Origin: Alkanindiges hydrocarboniclasticus
Lineage (GTDB): Bacteria > Pseudomonadota > Gammaproteobacteria > Pseudomonadales > Moraxellaceae
Assembly (NCBI RefSeq): GCF_001982605.1
Contig: NZ_MLCN01000030.1
Location: 43,130 to 107,129, forward strand
Direction of reading: 5' to 3'
Length of the DNA stretch: 64,000 nucleotides
Position numbers and translations under genes: made by a program
Part shown: positions 54,081 through 63,684 of the stretch, in pieces
Layout of the letters: every line of letters starts with the position of its first letter
How positions within the stretch are numbered: position 1 is the stretch's first letter
Notes under the pieces: model-generated
The model's database searches: none
What the model saw: the letters and a program-made list of their open reading frames with translations, nothing else
What the model was told of the DNA's origin: nothing

Positions 54081-54524
54081 ATGATAAAACTGAAATGGAA
54101 TAATCGTTTTTTAGCGGCATTGATTACGCTTATTGTTCTTTTTACTGCTGTTGTTGGCTGGATTATTATCCGTGAAAACACCGTAACCTCTACGGCGTCC
54201 TATGTGTCGCACTCCCCCATCAACCATGTTTTCAACACTGCGCCACCGCCTGTAACCACTTATGCGCCTTCGCGTGCACCGCAATCAGCCAAGCAAATGT
54301 ATGCGCACATGCAGCAAACCAATGCAGCCCGCCCGCTGTCTTCTGAACACAGTGCCGACCAGAATTATAATATGGGCTATGCCTGGGCCAACGACCAGAA
54401 AATCAGTAATCCTGAACAATGCAAAATGCTGAGTACCGAATATTTAAGTGGCTGTCTGGCTTACCTTGAAGTTAAAAACTATGTGAACCAGACGGATACC
54501 AACCCAAATACACCACGCTATTAA
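54081..54524 (+). CDS. Membrane-anchored protein of unknown function
   Basis: A 147-residue protein with one N-terminal transmembrane segment (LAALITLIVLFTAVVGWIII, about residues 11-30). The outside part has a Pro/Ala/Ser-rich linker and then SADQNYNMGYAWANDQKISNPEQCK with two cysteines (NPEQCK and LSGCLAYL) that could form a disulfide. GGGG-containing sequence (GAAGGGG) lies about 12 bases before ATG 54081. I do not recognise the family. It lies between glnG and mrcB without close spacing to either. Confidence 0.65.
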   Translation: MIKLKWNNRFLAALITLIVLFTAVVGWIIIRENTVTSTASYVSHSPINHVFNTAPPPVTTYAPSRAPQSAKQMYAHMQQTNAARPLSSEHSADQNYNMGYAWANDQKISNPEQCKMLSTEYLSGCLAYLEVKNYVNQTDTNPNTPRY

Positions 54525-54805
54525 ACGCTGTGTATTCCAGCATTATTCCTGCTCAAGGATAAGGCTTGCTGTGCAGTCATTCTGTGGATTGCATAAACTT
54601 AATTTTTAGAAACAGGCTGGCTTTTAACTCAAATGGTTGGCTTATGGAAAACTATCTATTGCCGGAAATTGTCTTTTAAGTAGTCAATCAGGCCAGAATC
54701 CGGTCGGGCCATTTGCATGTTTTAACAGTGTTTTGATTGCATCTGTAACGCTGCTCACGCATTATCGCCTTTAATTTTATTTATCATTTTTTATTTTCCT
54801 GACGC

Positions 54806-57235
54806 ATGAATTTATCACGTGGTTTTGCATTCATCAGCATGGTGCTGGTTATTATTATTCTGGCTGGATTCGTTGGCCTTGGCATTTATACTGTAAGACT
54901 TGACTATATTGTACGCGACAAATTTGAAGGCAAGCGCTGGGAGATTCCTGCCAAGGTTTTTGCAAGACCCCTTGAGTTGTTTAATGGTGCGCTGGTTACA
55001 CCAGACAACTTAAAACAGGAACTTAAACTTTTAAATTATAAAAAAACCGATAACTATGAGTCTCCGGGCACGTATGTTGATAAAGGTAGCATGGTGTATG
55101 TGCATACCCGTGGCTTTGATTTTGGCGACTCTACTGAACCAGAACAGGTACTGGAAATCACCACTGATGGCCAGCAGGTCATTGATGTTCGCAGTACCCA
55201 GCAAAATGGAACCGGCATTGCACGGCTTGAGCCGATTCTGGTGGGTGGTATTTATCCACGCCATAATGAAGACCGCGTACTGATTCAACTGCCTAAAGTA
55301 CCGCAGCCATTAATTGATGCCTTAATAGCCACAGAAGACCGCAAATTCTATAATCACCATGGCGTGTCCCTGCGCGGGATCGCCCGGGCAATGGTCAGCA
55401 ACATGACAGGCGGCCCACGGCAGGGTGGCTCTACCCTGACCCAGCAGTTGGTCAAGAATTTTTATTTAAGCCCTGAACGTACCTTAAAGCGCAAAGCCAA
55501 TGAAGCCCTGATGGCGCTGCTGGTAGAAATGCATTACAGCAAGAATGACATTCTGGAAGCCTATCTAAATGAAGTCAATCTGGGCCAAAATGGCAACTAT
55601 TCCATTAATGGTTTTGGACTGGCATCCCAGTTTTATTTTGGCCAGCCGTTAAATGAATTAAAACTGCCGCAAATGGCATTTCTGGTGGGACTGGTTAAAG
55701 GACCAAGTTTGTATAACCCGTGGCGCAACCCTAAACTTGCACTGGAACGTCGCAATGTGGTACTGCACAACATGCTGGTTACTGGCCGGATTGACCAGCA
55801 GCAATATGATGATGCCATCAAAACCAAACTGAATGTCATTAAAAAACCGACCATTGGCCAAAGCCTGTTCCCTGACTTTCTGGACGTGGTACGGCGCCAG
55901 TTAAAAGAAGAGTATCAGGAAGTTGACCTGACCAGTGAAGGCCTGCGGATTTTTACAACCCTTGACCCTATTGTGCAAACCTCGGCCAACAAGGCATTTG
56001 ACACAACAATTAAGCAACTCATCAAGCGTAATCCGAAAAAGCTGGAAGGCTTGCAGGGGGCAGTAACCATTGCCAACCCTGAAAATGGCGAAATTCTGGC
56101 GGTGGTGGGTGGTTCAGGCATGTTTACCGGGTTTAACCGGGCACTGGATGCCAAGCGTCAGGTGGGTTCCCTGTTAAAACCTATTGTGTATTTTAATGCA
56201 CTGGAATCACAGCGCTACACCCTGATTAGTCCAATTAGTGATGCACCGGTTAGCATTACCGGCATGGGTATGAAGGACTGGAAGCCCAAAAACTATGATG
56301 GACAAAGTCATGGCACAGTACCGTTAAACTATGCACTGGCACATTCCTATAATCTGGCTACTGTACGCCTAGGCTGGGAATTGGGCATTCCTTCCTTTAT
56401 TAACACCCTGCACACGCTGGGCATTGATGAAGACATCAAGCCTTATCCATCCATTTTGCTGGGTGCAGTCAACCTGTCGCCCATGCAGGTGCTGGGTATG
56501 TATCAGGTTTATGCAGCCAATGGCTTTCGTTATGCACCGCGCTCTATCCGCAGTGTGGTTGATGCCAAGGGCAATCCCTTACAGCGCTACGGCCTAAATG
56601 TACGCCAGAGCCTTGATCCGGGCGGCGTATACCTGCTCAATTATGCCCTGCAACAGGTGATGCGTAGTGGTACGGGGGCCAGTGCCTATGCCACCCTGCC
56701 ATCCAACCTGAACCTTGCAGGTAAAAGTGGCACAACCAATGATGCCCGTGATTCATGGTTTGCAGGCTATAGTGGCAATTATGTTGCAGTAGTCTGGCTG
56801 GGCCATGATGACAACAGCCCGATTGGTCTGACCGGTTCCAGCGGTGCCTTGCCAGTGTGGATTAATGTCATGAAGCAGCTTAATCTGGCACCTGTTGAAC
56901 CTGTACAACCAACCGATGTGCAATGGCAATGGATTGATCAGGCTAGCGGCAACCTGTCTGCACAGGGCTGTCCCGGTGCAACCTATATTCCCATGCTGGC
57001 TTCTACCGTTCCTGGTCAGGCAACTCCCTGTGGCATGCTACACCTGTATGGTTCGCAGGAAGCACCGTATGGGGAAACCGAACTGGATGAAAATGGACAA
57101 CCGGTCTATCAGCAATATGCCCGCCGTGTACCTGAACCCGCCAACACTGGTGAAGCCAGCATTAACCTGGAATTACCACCAGACCCTGAAACTGGCAAGC
57201 CTCCCGTGGTACGCCGTTTCTGGTCCAGTGAATAA
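54806..57235 (+). CDS. mrcB: Penicillin-binding protein 1B
   Basis: A bifunctional class A peptidoglycan synthase, 809 residues. A signal-anchor helix (8-30) is followed by a UB2H-like domain (about 60-145), which binds an outer-membrane lipoprotein activator. The glycosyltransferase 51 domain has ATEDRKFYNHHGV and QGGSTLTQQLVKNFYL. The transpeptidase has the nucleophile motif SLLK (S455), SxN-type AHSYNLATV and KSGTT (K640). The C-terminal tail is Pro-rich. The next gene, 12 bases on, encodes a TPR lipoprotein of the LpoP type. Confidence 0.96.
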   Translation: MNLSRGFAFISMVLVIIILAGFVGLGIYTVRLDYIVRDKFEGKRWEIPAKVFARPLELFNGALVTPDNLKQELKLLNYKKTDNYESPGTYVDKGSMVYVHTRGFDFGDSTEPEQVLEITTDGQQVIDVRSTQQNGTGIARLEPILVGGIYPRHNEDRVLIQLPKVPQPLIDALIATEDRKFYNHHGVSLRGIARAMVSNMTGGPRQGGSTLTQQLVKNFYLSPERTLKRKANEALMALLVEMHYSKNDILEAYLNEVNLGQNGNYSINGFGLASQFYFGQPLNELKLPQMAFLVGLVKGPSLYNPWRNPKLALERRNVVLHNMLVTGRIDQQQYDDAIKTKLNVIKKPTIGQSLFPDFLDVVRRQLKEEYQEVDLTSEGLRIFTTLDPIVQTSANKAFDTTIKQLIKRNPKKLEGLQGAVTIANPENGEILAVVGGSGMFTGFNRALDAKRQVGSLLKPIVYFNALESQRYTLISPISDAPVSITGMGMKDWKPKNYDGQSHGTVPLNYALAHSYNLATVRLGWELGIPSFINTLHTLGIDEDIKPYPSILLGAVNLSPMQVLGMYQVYAANGFRYAPRSIRSVVDAKGNPLQRYGLNVRQSLDPGGVYLLNYALQQVMRSGTGASAYATLPSNLNLAGKSGTTNDARDSWFAGYSGNYVAVVWLGHDDNSPIGLTGSSGALPVWINVMKQLNLAPVEPVQPTDVQWQWIDQASGNLSAQGCPGATYIPMLASTVPGQATPCGMLHLYGSQEAPYGETELDENGQPVYQQYARRVPEPANTGEASINLELPPDPETGKPPVVRRFWSSE

Positions 57236-57247
57236 TTTATTGAGACA

Positions 57248-57916
57248 ATGACCATGATGATTCAAATGCCAGCAGCGCCAGTACTGCAAAAAACCACTTT
57301 TAAGCCTGCCATGCTAGCACTGATGTCCGTAATGGGAATAAGTGTGCTGGCTGGCTGTCAAAGCATAACCGGGGTCAAAAAATCATCCAGTCCCTATTTA
57401 ACCATTGAGGAAAAAACCCGGCCTGTTGTTACGGCACCCGCCACACCCACCAAGATTCAGGAAAATGGCGCCAAACGTACGCCATTGCCTGAATACGCAG
57501 AGCCAAATATTCAAAGCCAGCGCCTACCCTCTGCTATTCCTGCACCACGTCCGGTACAGCCCAAGGTAGTATTGCGTGACGGCAGCAATATTCCTGCGTT
57601 TAGTAAATTAATGGCACAGGCGCAACAGCAAATTCAGGCCAACCAGCTCAATGCCGCCGAGCAAACCCTGATACAGGCCCAGCGCATGGCTCCACAGTCA
57701 GCCGCTGTTTATGCTCGTTTAAGTGAAGTTGCGCTTAAAAAACGTCAGGGTGGCAACGCCGAGGCCATGGCCCGCAAAGGCCTGATGCTGACCAGCAATC
57801 CGCGCCAGCAGCATGCATTCTGGCAACTCATTCTGGCTTCGGCAGAATTGCAAAACAATGCAGCCCTTGCTGGTCAGGCACGTAGCCAGATACAAAAGCT
57901 GGCCAGCCAGTTTTAA
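57248..57916 (+). CDS. LpoP-like TPR lipoprotein, candidate PBP1b activator
   Basis: A 222-residue outer-membrane-type lipoprotein with lipobox LAGC (Cys37). A disordered Pro/Ala-rich linker (about 45-110) is followed by a TPR-like helical domain: FSKLMAQAQQQIQANQLNAAEQTL, IQAQRMAPQSAAVYARLSEVAL and ARKGLMLTSNPRQQ. This architecture and its place 12 bases after mrcB match LpoP of Pseudomonas aeruginosa, which crosses peptidoglycan and activates PBP1b. No LpoB-like protein is present. Direct evidence for the interaction here is lacking. Confidence 0.75.
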   Translation: MTMMIQMPAAPVLQKTTFKPAMLALMSVMGISVLAGCQSITGVKKSSSPYLTIEEKTRPVVTAPATPTKIQENGAKRTPLPEYAEPNIQSQRLPSAIPAPRPVQPKVVLRDGSNIPAFSKLMAQAQQQIQANQLNAAEQTLIQAQRMAPQSAAVYARLSEVALKKRQGGNAEAMARKGLMLTSNPRQQHAFWQLILASAELQNNAALAGQARSQIQKLASQF

Positions 57917-57960
57917 GATTTTACACCTTAACGATTAATAACCTTTAAAACCGTGGCGGG

Positions 57961-59016
57961 TTAATGCGGATAAAAAGCCCGAATACCCGCCACACCAAAT
58001 CCCCCCGCCTGCTGAACCTGAACCAAGTCATCAGGTACTATGCCCCCCAGTGCATAAACCGGTACAGTGCTTTTTTCACAAAGCTGCTGCCATTGTGGCC
58101 AGCCCAGTCCTTCCTGTCCGGCATGGGTGCTGGTAGCGTGTAGAGGACTTAAGAGTATCGCGTCCATTTTTAATTCATTGGCCCTAATGATAGAAGCTGC
58201 ATCATGGCAGGCCGCAAAACAATGCCATGCAGTTGGCAAATCAGGCTTTGCAGAAAGCTGCATCAGATCAGTCTGACTCAAATGCACCCCACTTAATTGC
58301 GGCACCAATACCGACCACAGCGGCTTTAACTGTTGGATATGTGAATACATGGCAAATAGCTTGAGATCTGGCCGCTGGCGCGCCAGTGTTGCTATCGCTT
58401 GCTGGTACTGGTTTACATCAAGCTGTTTATGGCGCACATATAGCCATGCCTGTTGCGGTGTATGCTGAATATGCCAGTCCAGCCATTGATCTAGAGTTTG
58501 CGGGTTGTCTTGAGGCTGCGTAATCACGTATTGATCTGGCAACAGCACCATACGTAAAATTGGAGCATTGGCATCCGGAAACTGGTACTGGTGAAGCTCA
58601 TGCCTGTTTACCCAGCGTATAGCCTGATTTTGCTGACCGCACGGCTTGCCGCTAAACGCTATAACCTTGAAAATATGCAGGCACACCGTTTTTTCAGGAT
58701 AATTAAAATACAACTGCTGCGCTCGTACTGCACGCTCTACCCGAATATTAATTTCCTCAAACAGCTCTCGCTGTAAGGCCTGTTCCGGTGTTTCTCCTGC
58801 TTCTACCTTGCCGCCCGGAAACTCATAGCGGTTGCCCTGATGCAGGCTGGCATCGCGCCAGCAAATGAGCACCTGATCGGACTGCATAATAACCCCAACG
58901 GCAACATGCACTATATTTGGACTGATAGGATTTAACGAAGTACTCAACAGTGCATCTCTTGGCAAAACATGAATTATGCCTTGAATTGCTGCCCAGTTAC
59001 AAAAAGTTCCAGCCAT
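57961..59016 (-). CDS. Nudix hydrolase fused to a ThiE-like domain
   Basis: A 351-residue two-domain protein. The first part (about 35-165) is a MutT-type Nudix domain, with EFPGGKVEAGETPEQALQRE and LFEEINI; the usual Gly of the box is Asn (INI). The second part (about 185-351) looks like the thiamine-phosphate synthase barrel: GVHLSQTDL, AACHDAASI, AILLSPLHATSTH and VPVYALGGIVPDDL. This fusion is common in Gammaproteobacteria; the Nudix half cleans up oxidised dGTP and the ThiE half has an unproven role. It is divergent from hemP across 77 bases that include a Fur box. Confidence 0.85.
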   Translation of the reverse strand: MAGTFCNWAAIQGIIHVLPRDALLSTSLNPISPNIVHVAVGVIMQSDQVLICWRDASLHQGNRYEFPGGKVEAGETPEQALQRELFEEINIRVERAVRAQQLYFNYPEKTVCLHIFKVIAFSGKPCGQQNQAIRWVNRHELHQYQFPDANAPILRMVLLPDQYVITQPQDNPQTLDQWLDWHIQHTPQQAWLYVRHKQLDVNQYQQAIATLARQRPDLKLFAMYSHIQQLKPLWSVLVPQLSGVHLSQTDLMQLSAKPDLPTAWHCFAACHDAASIIRANELKMDAILLSPLHATSTHAGQEGLGWPQWQQLCEKSTVPVYALGGIVPDDLVQVQQAGGFGVAGIRAFYPH

Positions 59017-59030
59017 GGCAAAACAAATGA

Positions 59031-59064
59031 TTGACAGTTTTATTTGATAATGATTATCATTAAT
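59031..59064 (+). promoter_or_regulatory. Fur-controlled hemP promoter
   Basis: TTGACA (59031-59036), an 18-base spacer and TATCAT (59055-59060). Overlapping the -10 is GATAATGATTATCATTAAT (59046-59064), matching the 19-bp E. coli Fur box at 16 positions. Iron-bound Fur should therefore block this promoter. Confidence 0.8.
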
Positions 59065-59093
59065 TTAAACCAGCGCTCGGAGATAAGATCGTC

Positions 59094-59258
59094 ATGAATG
59101 CACCATTCCAGATGTTTAACAATAATACCGCTCAAACCCTGCCCATGCTGCACTCGCATAACCTGTTTTCCATGGGGCGAGAAATCAGAATCCTGCATGA
59201 AGGTGAAGAATACCGCTTACGCCTTACTCGTAATAACCGCCTGATTTTAACCAAATAG
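59094..59258 (+). CDS. hemP: Hemin uptake protein HemP
   Basis: A 54-residue small protein. The second half reads EIRILHEGEEYRLRLTRNNRLILTK, the compact signature of the HemP/HmuP family, with conserved Gly-x-x-Tyr-x-Leu-Arg-x-Thr. These proteins act in haem uptake, some as regulators of the haem receptor. CGGAG lies 15 bases upstream and a second ATG at codon 7 could also start. The upstream Fur box supports iron control. No haem receptor gene follows; the next gene is a lipase-like lipoprotein after 255 bases. Confidence 0.88.
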   Translation: MNAPFQMFNNNTAQTLPMLHSHNLFSMGREIRILHEGEEYRLRLTRNNRLILTK

Positions 59259-59370
59259 TTTTTTCAACACTTTATTGATTAATAATTCTTTTTCAGTAAT
59301 TGTTTTCAGCAATATATGTTGAGCATGGCCTTAAAATAATCAGAGATAAAAACTTATTGAGTAATTAGTT

Positions 59371-59402
59371 TAGCAGTCACATAAAGGGCTGCTATTTTTT
59401 TA
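59371..59402 (+). terminator. Terminator after hemP
   Basis: TAGCAG (59371-59376) with CTGCTA (59389-59394), a 12-base loop and a run of seven T. It lies 110 bases after the hemP stop. Confidence 0.6.
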
Positions 59403-59513
59403 TACCAAAACGTCCTGTTTGGTGGTTACAGCATGACTGTTACGGTTTAGTCATTGGGTATTAAAACTTTTTTTGGGTATGATGAGTCCATGCTAAAAAA
59501 GATATGATTCATT

Positions 59514-61625
59514 ATGGCAAAAACTTCAAGTCTTTCAGGTCTGGCAGGCCTTGCTTTCGTATTGTCTGGTGTTGCCCTATCAGGCTGTCAGGTGGTGAAA
59601 GTTAAACAGCAGCCACTCTCGGTATCTTTAAGCAATGAGCGTGAAAGTATTCTGGTACGCTCCCGCTTGAGTGAAGCCACATTAAGCGTACTGGCCAGTA
59701 CCGGACAGGAGGCTGAAGAATGCAGCAATGACCCCGCTGTCTGCCTGACCAAGCTGCGTAAAGTACCCCAAGTGGTTGATGAGCAGTATCTCTCAGTGGG
59801 TAGTGAGCTGTATCTGGCCAAGGTCAACCAGCTTAAGGATACGCCAGAATGCCATTCCCCTTTTGAACCGGAACCCTTTAACACCCAGTTAAGTGGACTT
59901 GGCAATAAAATTGTCCGCCCGGTTAATACACCAGCAGAAATTGACCTAAAGCCCTACTATAATTGCTTGTCTATCCAGCAGGATTTGCTGGCCAACAGCC
60001 TGCGCCATGCTTATGCCTACCTTTTTTATACCGAACGTGAGCCCAGTCAGCGCCTGTTTGATAACCGGCAGGTTCAGGTACGGGATTTTTATAATCAGGC
60101 ACTGGTTAACCTGATTACGCTAATCAATCAAACCAACAAAAATTATCGCTTTACCACCAATAAGCCATTCAAGCTGGGCGACAATACTTTTCATTTTTAT
60201 CCCTATTTAAGTGAGGATAAAAGCCTGCCTGCCTCTACTGAACTGGTGTCAGCCTATGACCTGAACTTTAGGGGTTTGCAGTCCATCAACCGACGTGACG
60301 GCTTTGGTACCGAATTTGTCAGCATTTTGCCGGAAAGTGCAGAAGAACCTGCCAATCCGGTTAATAGCTATACAGTAAATAAAAAGTCCAGCAATGGGTC
60401 AAGCAATGCTCAGGCCAAAAATAATATTCATCAGGCGCGCTATCTACCCGTGACCATGGTGGCGCAGCCGCGTGGTAACAACATCAGGGAAATCCTGCAA
60501 GGCCATGCCTTTGATGTACAGATTTATAATCCGTATGAATATGAAAAGATCGAAGTTGATGCAAAATCATACCCGCTGGCTGCCAATTTCTCAGCACCGT
60601 ATGGCTTATGGCTGGCCCGCACCGATCTGGCAGCAACTGCCTATCGTAGCCTGCTGGGCCGGGAAGAACGCCTGATAGCCCCGCATCTGTATATGCTGGA
60701 ACCCTACAACCCCAACAAGCGCGTCATTATTATGGTGCATGGGCTGGCCAGCAGTCCTGAAGCATGGATCAGGCTCACCCATGATGTACTGGGCGATACC
60801 ATTTTGCGTGAACATTATCAGGTGTGGCAGGTTTTTTATTCCACCAACATGCCCATTCTGGAAAACCGCTACCAAATCCATGGCCTGATTGAAAATGCCT
60901 TTAAACAGGTTGATCCGCAAGGCAATGCTATGGCTAGTGAGGATGCGGTACTGATTGGACACAGTATGGGAGCCGTGATTGCACGGTTGCTGATGAGTAA
61001 TAATGATTTTCAGGCTAAGGCCTTAAATGACATTAACCCACAGGTGCGCCAGAAACTAATGTCCATTCCAGCCGTGCAAGCGCGTTTTAGCATGCAGGCA
61101 CTACCCGAAGTGGGCCGCATGGTCCTGCTGTCTGCCCCGCTACGTGGTACAGATTATGCAGACCGCTGGTTTACCCGTGCGCTGCGCAAGGTCATTCGCT
61201 TGCCAAAATCCTTTGCAGAAACCGTAATTAATAGCACCAAGAACCAGAGGCTTGACCAGCAAACGCTTGAGATTGTGCATAACCTGTCTGCAACCAAGCT
61301 GCAAAATGGCCCAGGTGACCTCAGCAAGAAATCCGACTTTACCCAACTGACGCAAAATGCCCAGATCATCGACGGCTTACCGTTTCATTCCGTTATGGGC
61401 AACAATAAAGGTAATGTACCCAAGGCTGAAATGACCGATGGCATTGTGTCTTATCCCAGCGCACATCTGGATGGGGCCGTTTCTGAAAAAATTATTGAAG
61501 GCGGCCATTCCATTCAGGAAACGCCTGAGGCGATTTTGGAGTTGCGCCGTATTTTGCGCCTGCATCTGGAAAAGCTAGGCGATGTATCGCCCAATCCCTC
61601 CCAGGATGAACAACCTGCAACCTAA
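59514..61625 (+). CDS. Large lipase/esterase-like lipoprotein
   Basis: A 703-residue lipoprotein; lipobox LSGC is near residue 25. The N-terminal 380 residues form an extra domain not recognised by eye. The C-terminal alpha/beta hydrolase has the oxyanion segment MVHGLASSPEAW (about 407-418), the nucleophile GHSMGA (Ser484), the acid near EMTDGIVSYPSAHL and the His in GGHSIQETP (near 665). It could act on lipids or esters at the outer membrane or periplasm. It is larger than typical secreted lipases and has no type II or type V secretion domain. Confidence 0.78.
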   Translation: MAKTSSLSGLAGLAFVLSGVALSGCQVVKVKQQPLSVSLSNERESILVRSRLSEATLSVLASTGQEAEECSNDPAVCLTKLRKVPQVVDEQYLSVGSELYLAKVNQLKDTPECHSPFEPEPFNTQLSGLGNKIVRPVNTPAEIDLKPYYNCLSIQQDLLANSLRHAYAYLFYTEREPSQRLFDNRQVQVRDFYNQALVNLITLINQTNKNYRFTTNKPFKLGDNTFHFYPYLSEDKSLPASTELVSAYDLNFRGLQSINRRDGFGTEFVSILPESAEEPANPVNSYTVNKKSSNGSSNAQAKNNIHQARYLPVTMVAQPRGNNIREILQGHAFDVQIYNPYEYEKIEVDAKSYPLAANFSAPYGLWLARTDLAATAYRSLLGREERLIAPHLYMLEPYNPNKRVIIMVHGLASSPEAWIRLTHDVLGDTILREHYQVWQVFYSTNMPILENRYQIHGLIENAFKQVDPQGNAMASEDAVLIGHSMGAVIARLLMSNNDFQAKALNDINPQVRQKLMSIPAVQARFSMQALPEVGRMVLLSAPLRGTDYADRWFTRALRKVIRLPKSFAETVINSTKNQRLDQQTLEIVHNLSATKLQNGPGDLSKKSDFTQLTQNAQIIDGLPFHSVMGNNKGNVPKAEMTDGIVSYPSAHLDGAVSEKIIEGGHSIQETPEAILELRRILRLHLEKLGDVSPNPSQDEQPAT

Positions 61626-61824
61626 ACAGGCTTTATAAGTTCAGGTCACATTGCTGGTTTTTTACCAAAGTGCTGGCCTGAACAATAAAATGCATTGCAC
61701 TGCCTAAAACAGGTGGTTGCATTATTTTTGTTGGGCTGTAAAACAAAAAGCGAATATTTATGATGATAAAAACATATAATCATTGTGTAGCTAATCTTCG
61801 TAAAAAAATAAGTTGAGATAATGA

Positions 61825-62763
61825 ATGGATTTGCAGGTGTTTGATAATTTTGAAAATGCAGGTCAGGCAGTGCTTAGTTTCTTACATAAGCGATTAGGCT
61901 TTGACTTGTGGATGATTACCCGTACCGAAGGCGATGACTGGATTGTCTTGCAGTCTGAAGACCATGGTTATGGCGTAAAACCCGGACAGGTCTTTCGCTG
62001 GGCTGATTCATTTTGCTGTCATATGGTTGAAGGCCTCACCCCGCGTATGGCGCCCTGCTCTGATCTGGTTACTTTGTACGCCTCAGCACCCATTGCCCAG
62101 CAAATCACTATTAAATCCTATATTGGCTATCCTCTGTTAAATGAGCATGGCGAGCTGTTTGGTACTCTGTGTGCCATTGATCCGCAGCCCAAGCCGGAAT
62201 CGCTAAAGCTGGAAGAAAACCTGATTGAATTATTGGGCGGCTTGCTTAGCCTAACCTTGCAAAAAGAACTCAAGCTGGCCGAACACAGCCGCTATCTGGA
62301 ACGCTTAAAGGCTGAGTCCTGCACCGATGAGCTTACTCAGGTTTATAACGAACGGGGCTGGGAAAAGCTGTTAGAGGCAGAGGAAGAACGCAGTCGTCGC
62401 TATGGGCACTTTTGTGCCATTTATATGCTTGATCTGGATGGATTTAAGGAAATTAATAATATCTATGGCCGCGCTACTGGGGATGCCTTACTACAGCGTG
62501 CTGCTCAGACCCTTAAAAACAACACTGGTAAAAATGACATTATTGCCCGGGTTGGTGCTGATGAATTTGCCATCTTAAAAGTTAATATTGACAAGAAACA
62601 GGCTGACCTGTTTTGCCAGTACCTGATCGACGCATTACAACGGGTTAATGTTGCCGTGTCTATTGGCTGTGCATTACGCCATCCTGCCACTACCCTAAAA
62701 CTGGTTCAGGCGCAGGCAGCCACCTTGATGCAATTTCACCAGCAAAACAAACCCCAAAACTAG
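61825..62763 (+). CDS. GAF-GGDEF protein with variant active site
   Basis: A 312-residue signalling protein. A GAF domain (about 10-150) has RWADSFCCHMVEG and SYIGYPLLNEHGELFGTLCAID. The GGDEF domain has DLDGFKEINNIYGRATGDALLQ with metal Asp, and the signature loop is GADEF (G244-F248), Ala in place of the second Gly. The RxxD inhibitory site is not preserved: the four residues before are GKND. It may still make c-di-GMP, but activity is uncertain. No transmembrane region. ATG 61825 has GAGAT eight bases upstream. Confidence 0.82.
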   Translation: MDLQVFDNFENAGQAVLSFLHKRLGFDLWMITRTEGDDWIVLQSEDHGYGVKPGQVFRWADSFCCHMVEGLTPRMAPCSDLVTLYASAPIAQQITIKSYIGYPLLNEHGELFGTLCAIDPQPKPESLKLEENLIELLGGLLSLTLQKELKLAEHSRYLERLKAESCTDELTQVYNERGWEKLLEAEEERSRRYGHFCAIYMLDLDGFKEINNIYGRATGDALLQRAAQTLKNNTGKNDIIARVGADEFAILKVNIDKKQADLFCQYLIDALQRVNVAVSIGCALRHPATTLKLVQAQAATLMQFHQQNKPQN

Positions 62764-62820
62764 AATGTTATTTATAGCCGTTAAAAAATTATTTTGACAG
62801 CAAAATTAAACTGAACTGGC

Positions 62821-63684
62821 TCAAGCCCTGATAATTTTGCCAAGCTGCTTAGCAATAGCCTGATGATACTGGTCTATGCGCAGGCACAGCGGTGTCAGTG
62901 CATCAAGTAGCAGCTTACAGGGATTTTGGTCATGCGGCTGGTCAGCCAGTGATACGATCAGCTCGGCCAGCCTGTCACGAAATATCTTGCTGTCTGTATT
63001 ATAGTTAATCAGCAACTGGTTAAACTGGCTGTCATTCAGGACAAGTTTTATTTTCTGCAAATCCTTGTGAAAGCTCACTGATTTTTCATAATAATTGTCC
63101 AGGCATTTCATTAAGGTAGCGCGCGCCGGCTTTTCTGAAGTTTGGCATGTGTTTTGAATACGATCCACACATTCATTTAGTGCATCAAGCTGATCCCACA
63201 TATACAGCGCAACCGACTTTAAAGGTGCATAGCGACGCTGGGCCTGCCAGATTTTTAAACGGCTTAATAACATGACTGCGCCTGCAACAATGGCCGCCCA
63301 CAGAAAAATAAAAATCATTTGCCCTGCGGATTGAATATTAACGGCTGTCAGGTTAGTCAACTGGCTATACGTTACCAACCCCATACTGATTAGCATGGCC
63401 ACAAGTATTAAATACAGGCTGGGCAAATACATAATGCTGTTTTTAAATTTCTGCCAGCCTGTAACAACTATCTGACCTGGAAGGATTAAATGAGCTTGCA
63501 TGGATAGCTCAGGTGCAATTACAGGATCAACCACTGCGGCAACACCACTCTCAGAATTTTTTATCACTGACTCATTAAAAAAATGCGTTGCCTGTGGTTG
63601 TTTTATAAAGGAAGCTGTCTGGTGTTTAGCAAAATTTTTATCTTCAGAAATACCATGATTAAGCATCACTGCAATCCTGTTCAT
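62821..63684 (-). CDS. Membrane protein of unknown function
   Basis: A 287-residue protein with two transmembrane helices near residues 84-104 (SIMYLPSLYLILVAMLISMG) and 121-140 (GQMIFIFLWAAIVAGAVMLL), a short N-terminal cytoplasmic part and a long helical C-terminal part (about 150-287) rich in Leu and charged residues, probably cytoplasmic and coiled-coil. I do not recognise the family. ATGs at codons 1 and 7 could start. It is convergent with the GAF-GGDEF gene. Confidence 0.6.
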   Translation of the reverse strand: MNRIAVMLNHGISEDKNFAKHQTASFIKQPQATHFFNESVIKNSESGVAAVVDPVIAPELSMQAHLILPGQIVVTGWQKFKNSIMYLPSLYLILVAMLISMGLVTYSQLTNLTAVNIQSAGQMIFIFLWAAIVAGAVMLLSRLKIWQAQRRYAPLKSVALYMWDQLDALNECVDRIQNTCQTSEKPARATLMKCLDNYYEKSVSFHKDLQKIKLVLNDSQFNQLLINYNTDSKIFRDRLAELIVSLADQPHDQNPCKLLLDALTPLCLRIDQYHQAIAKQLGKIIRA

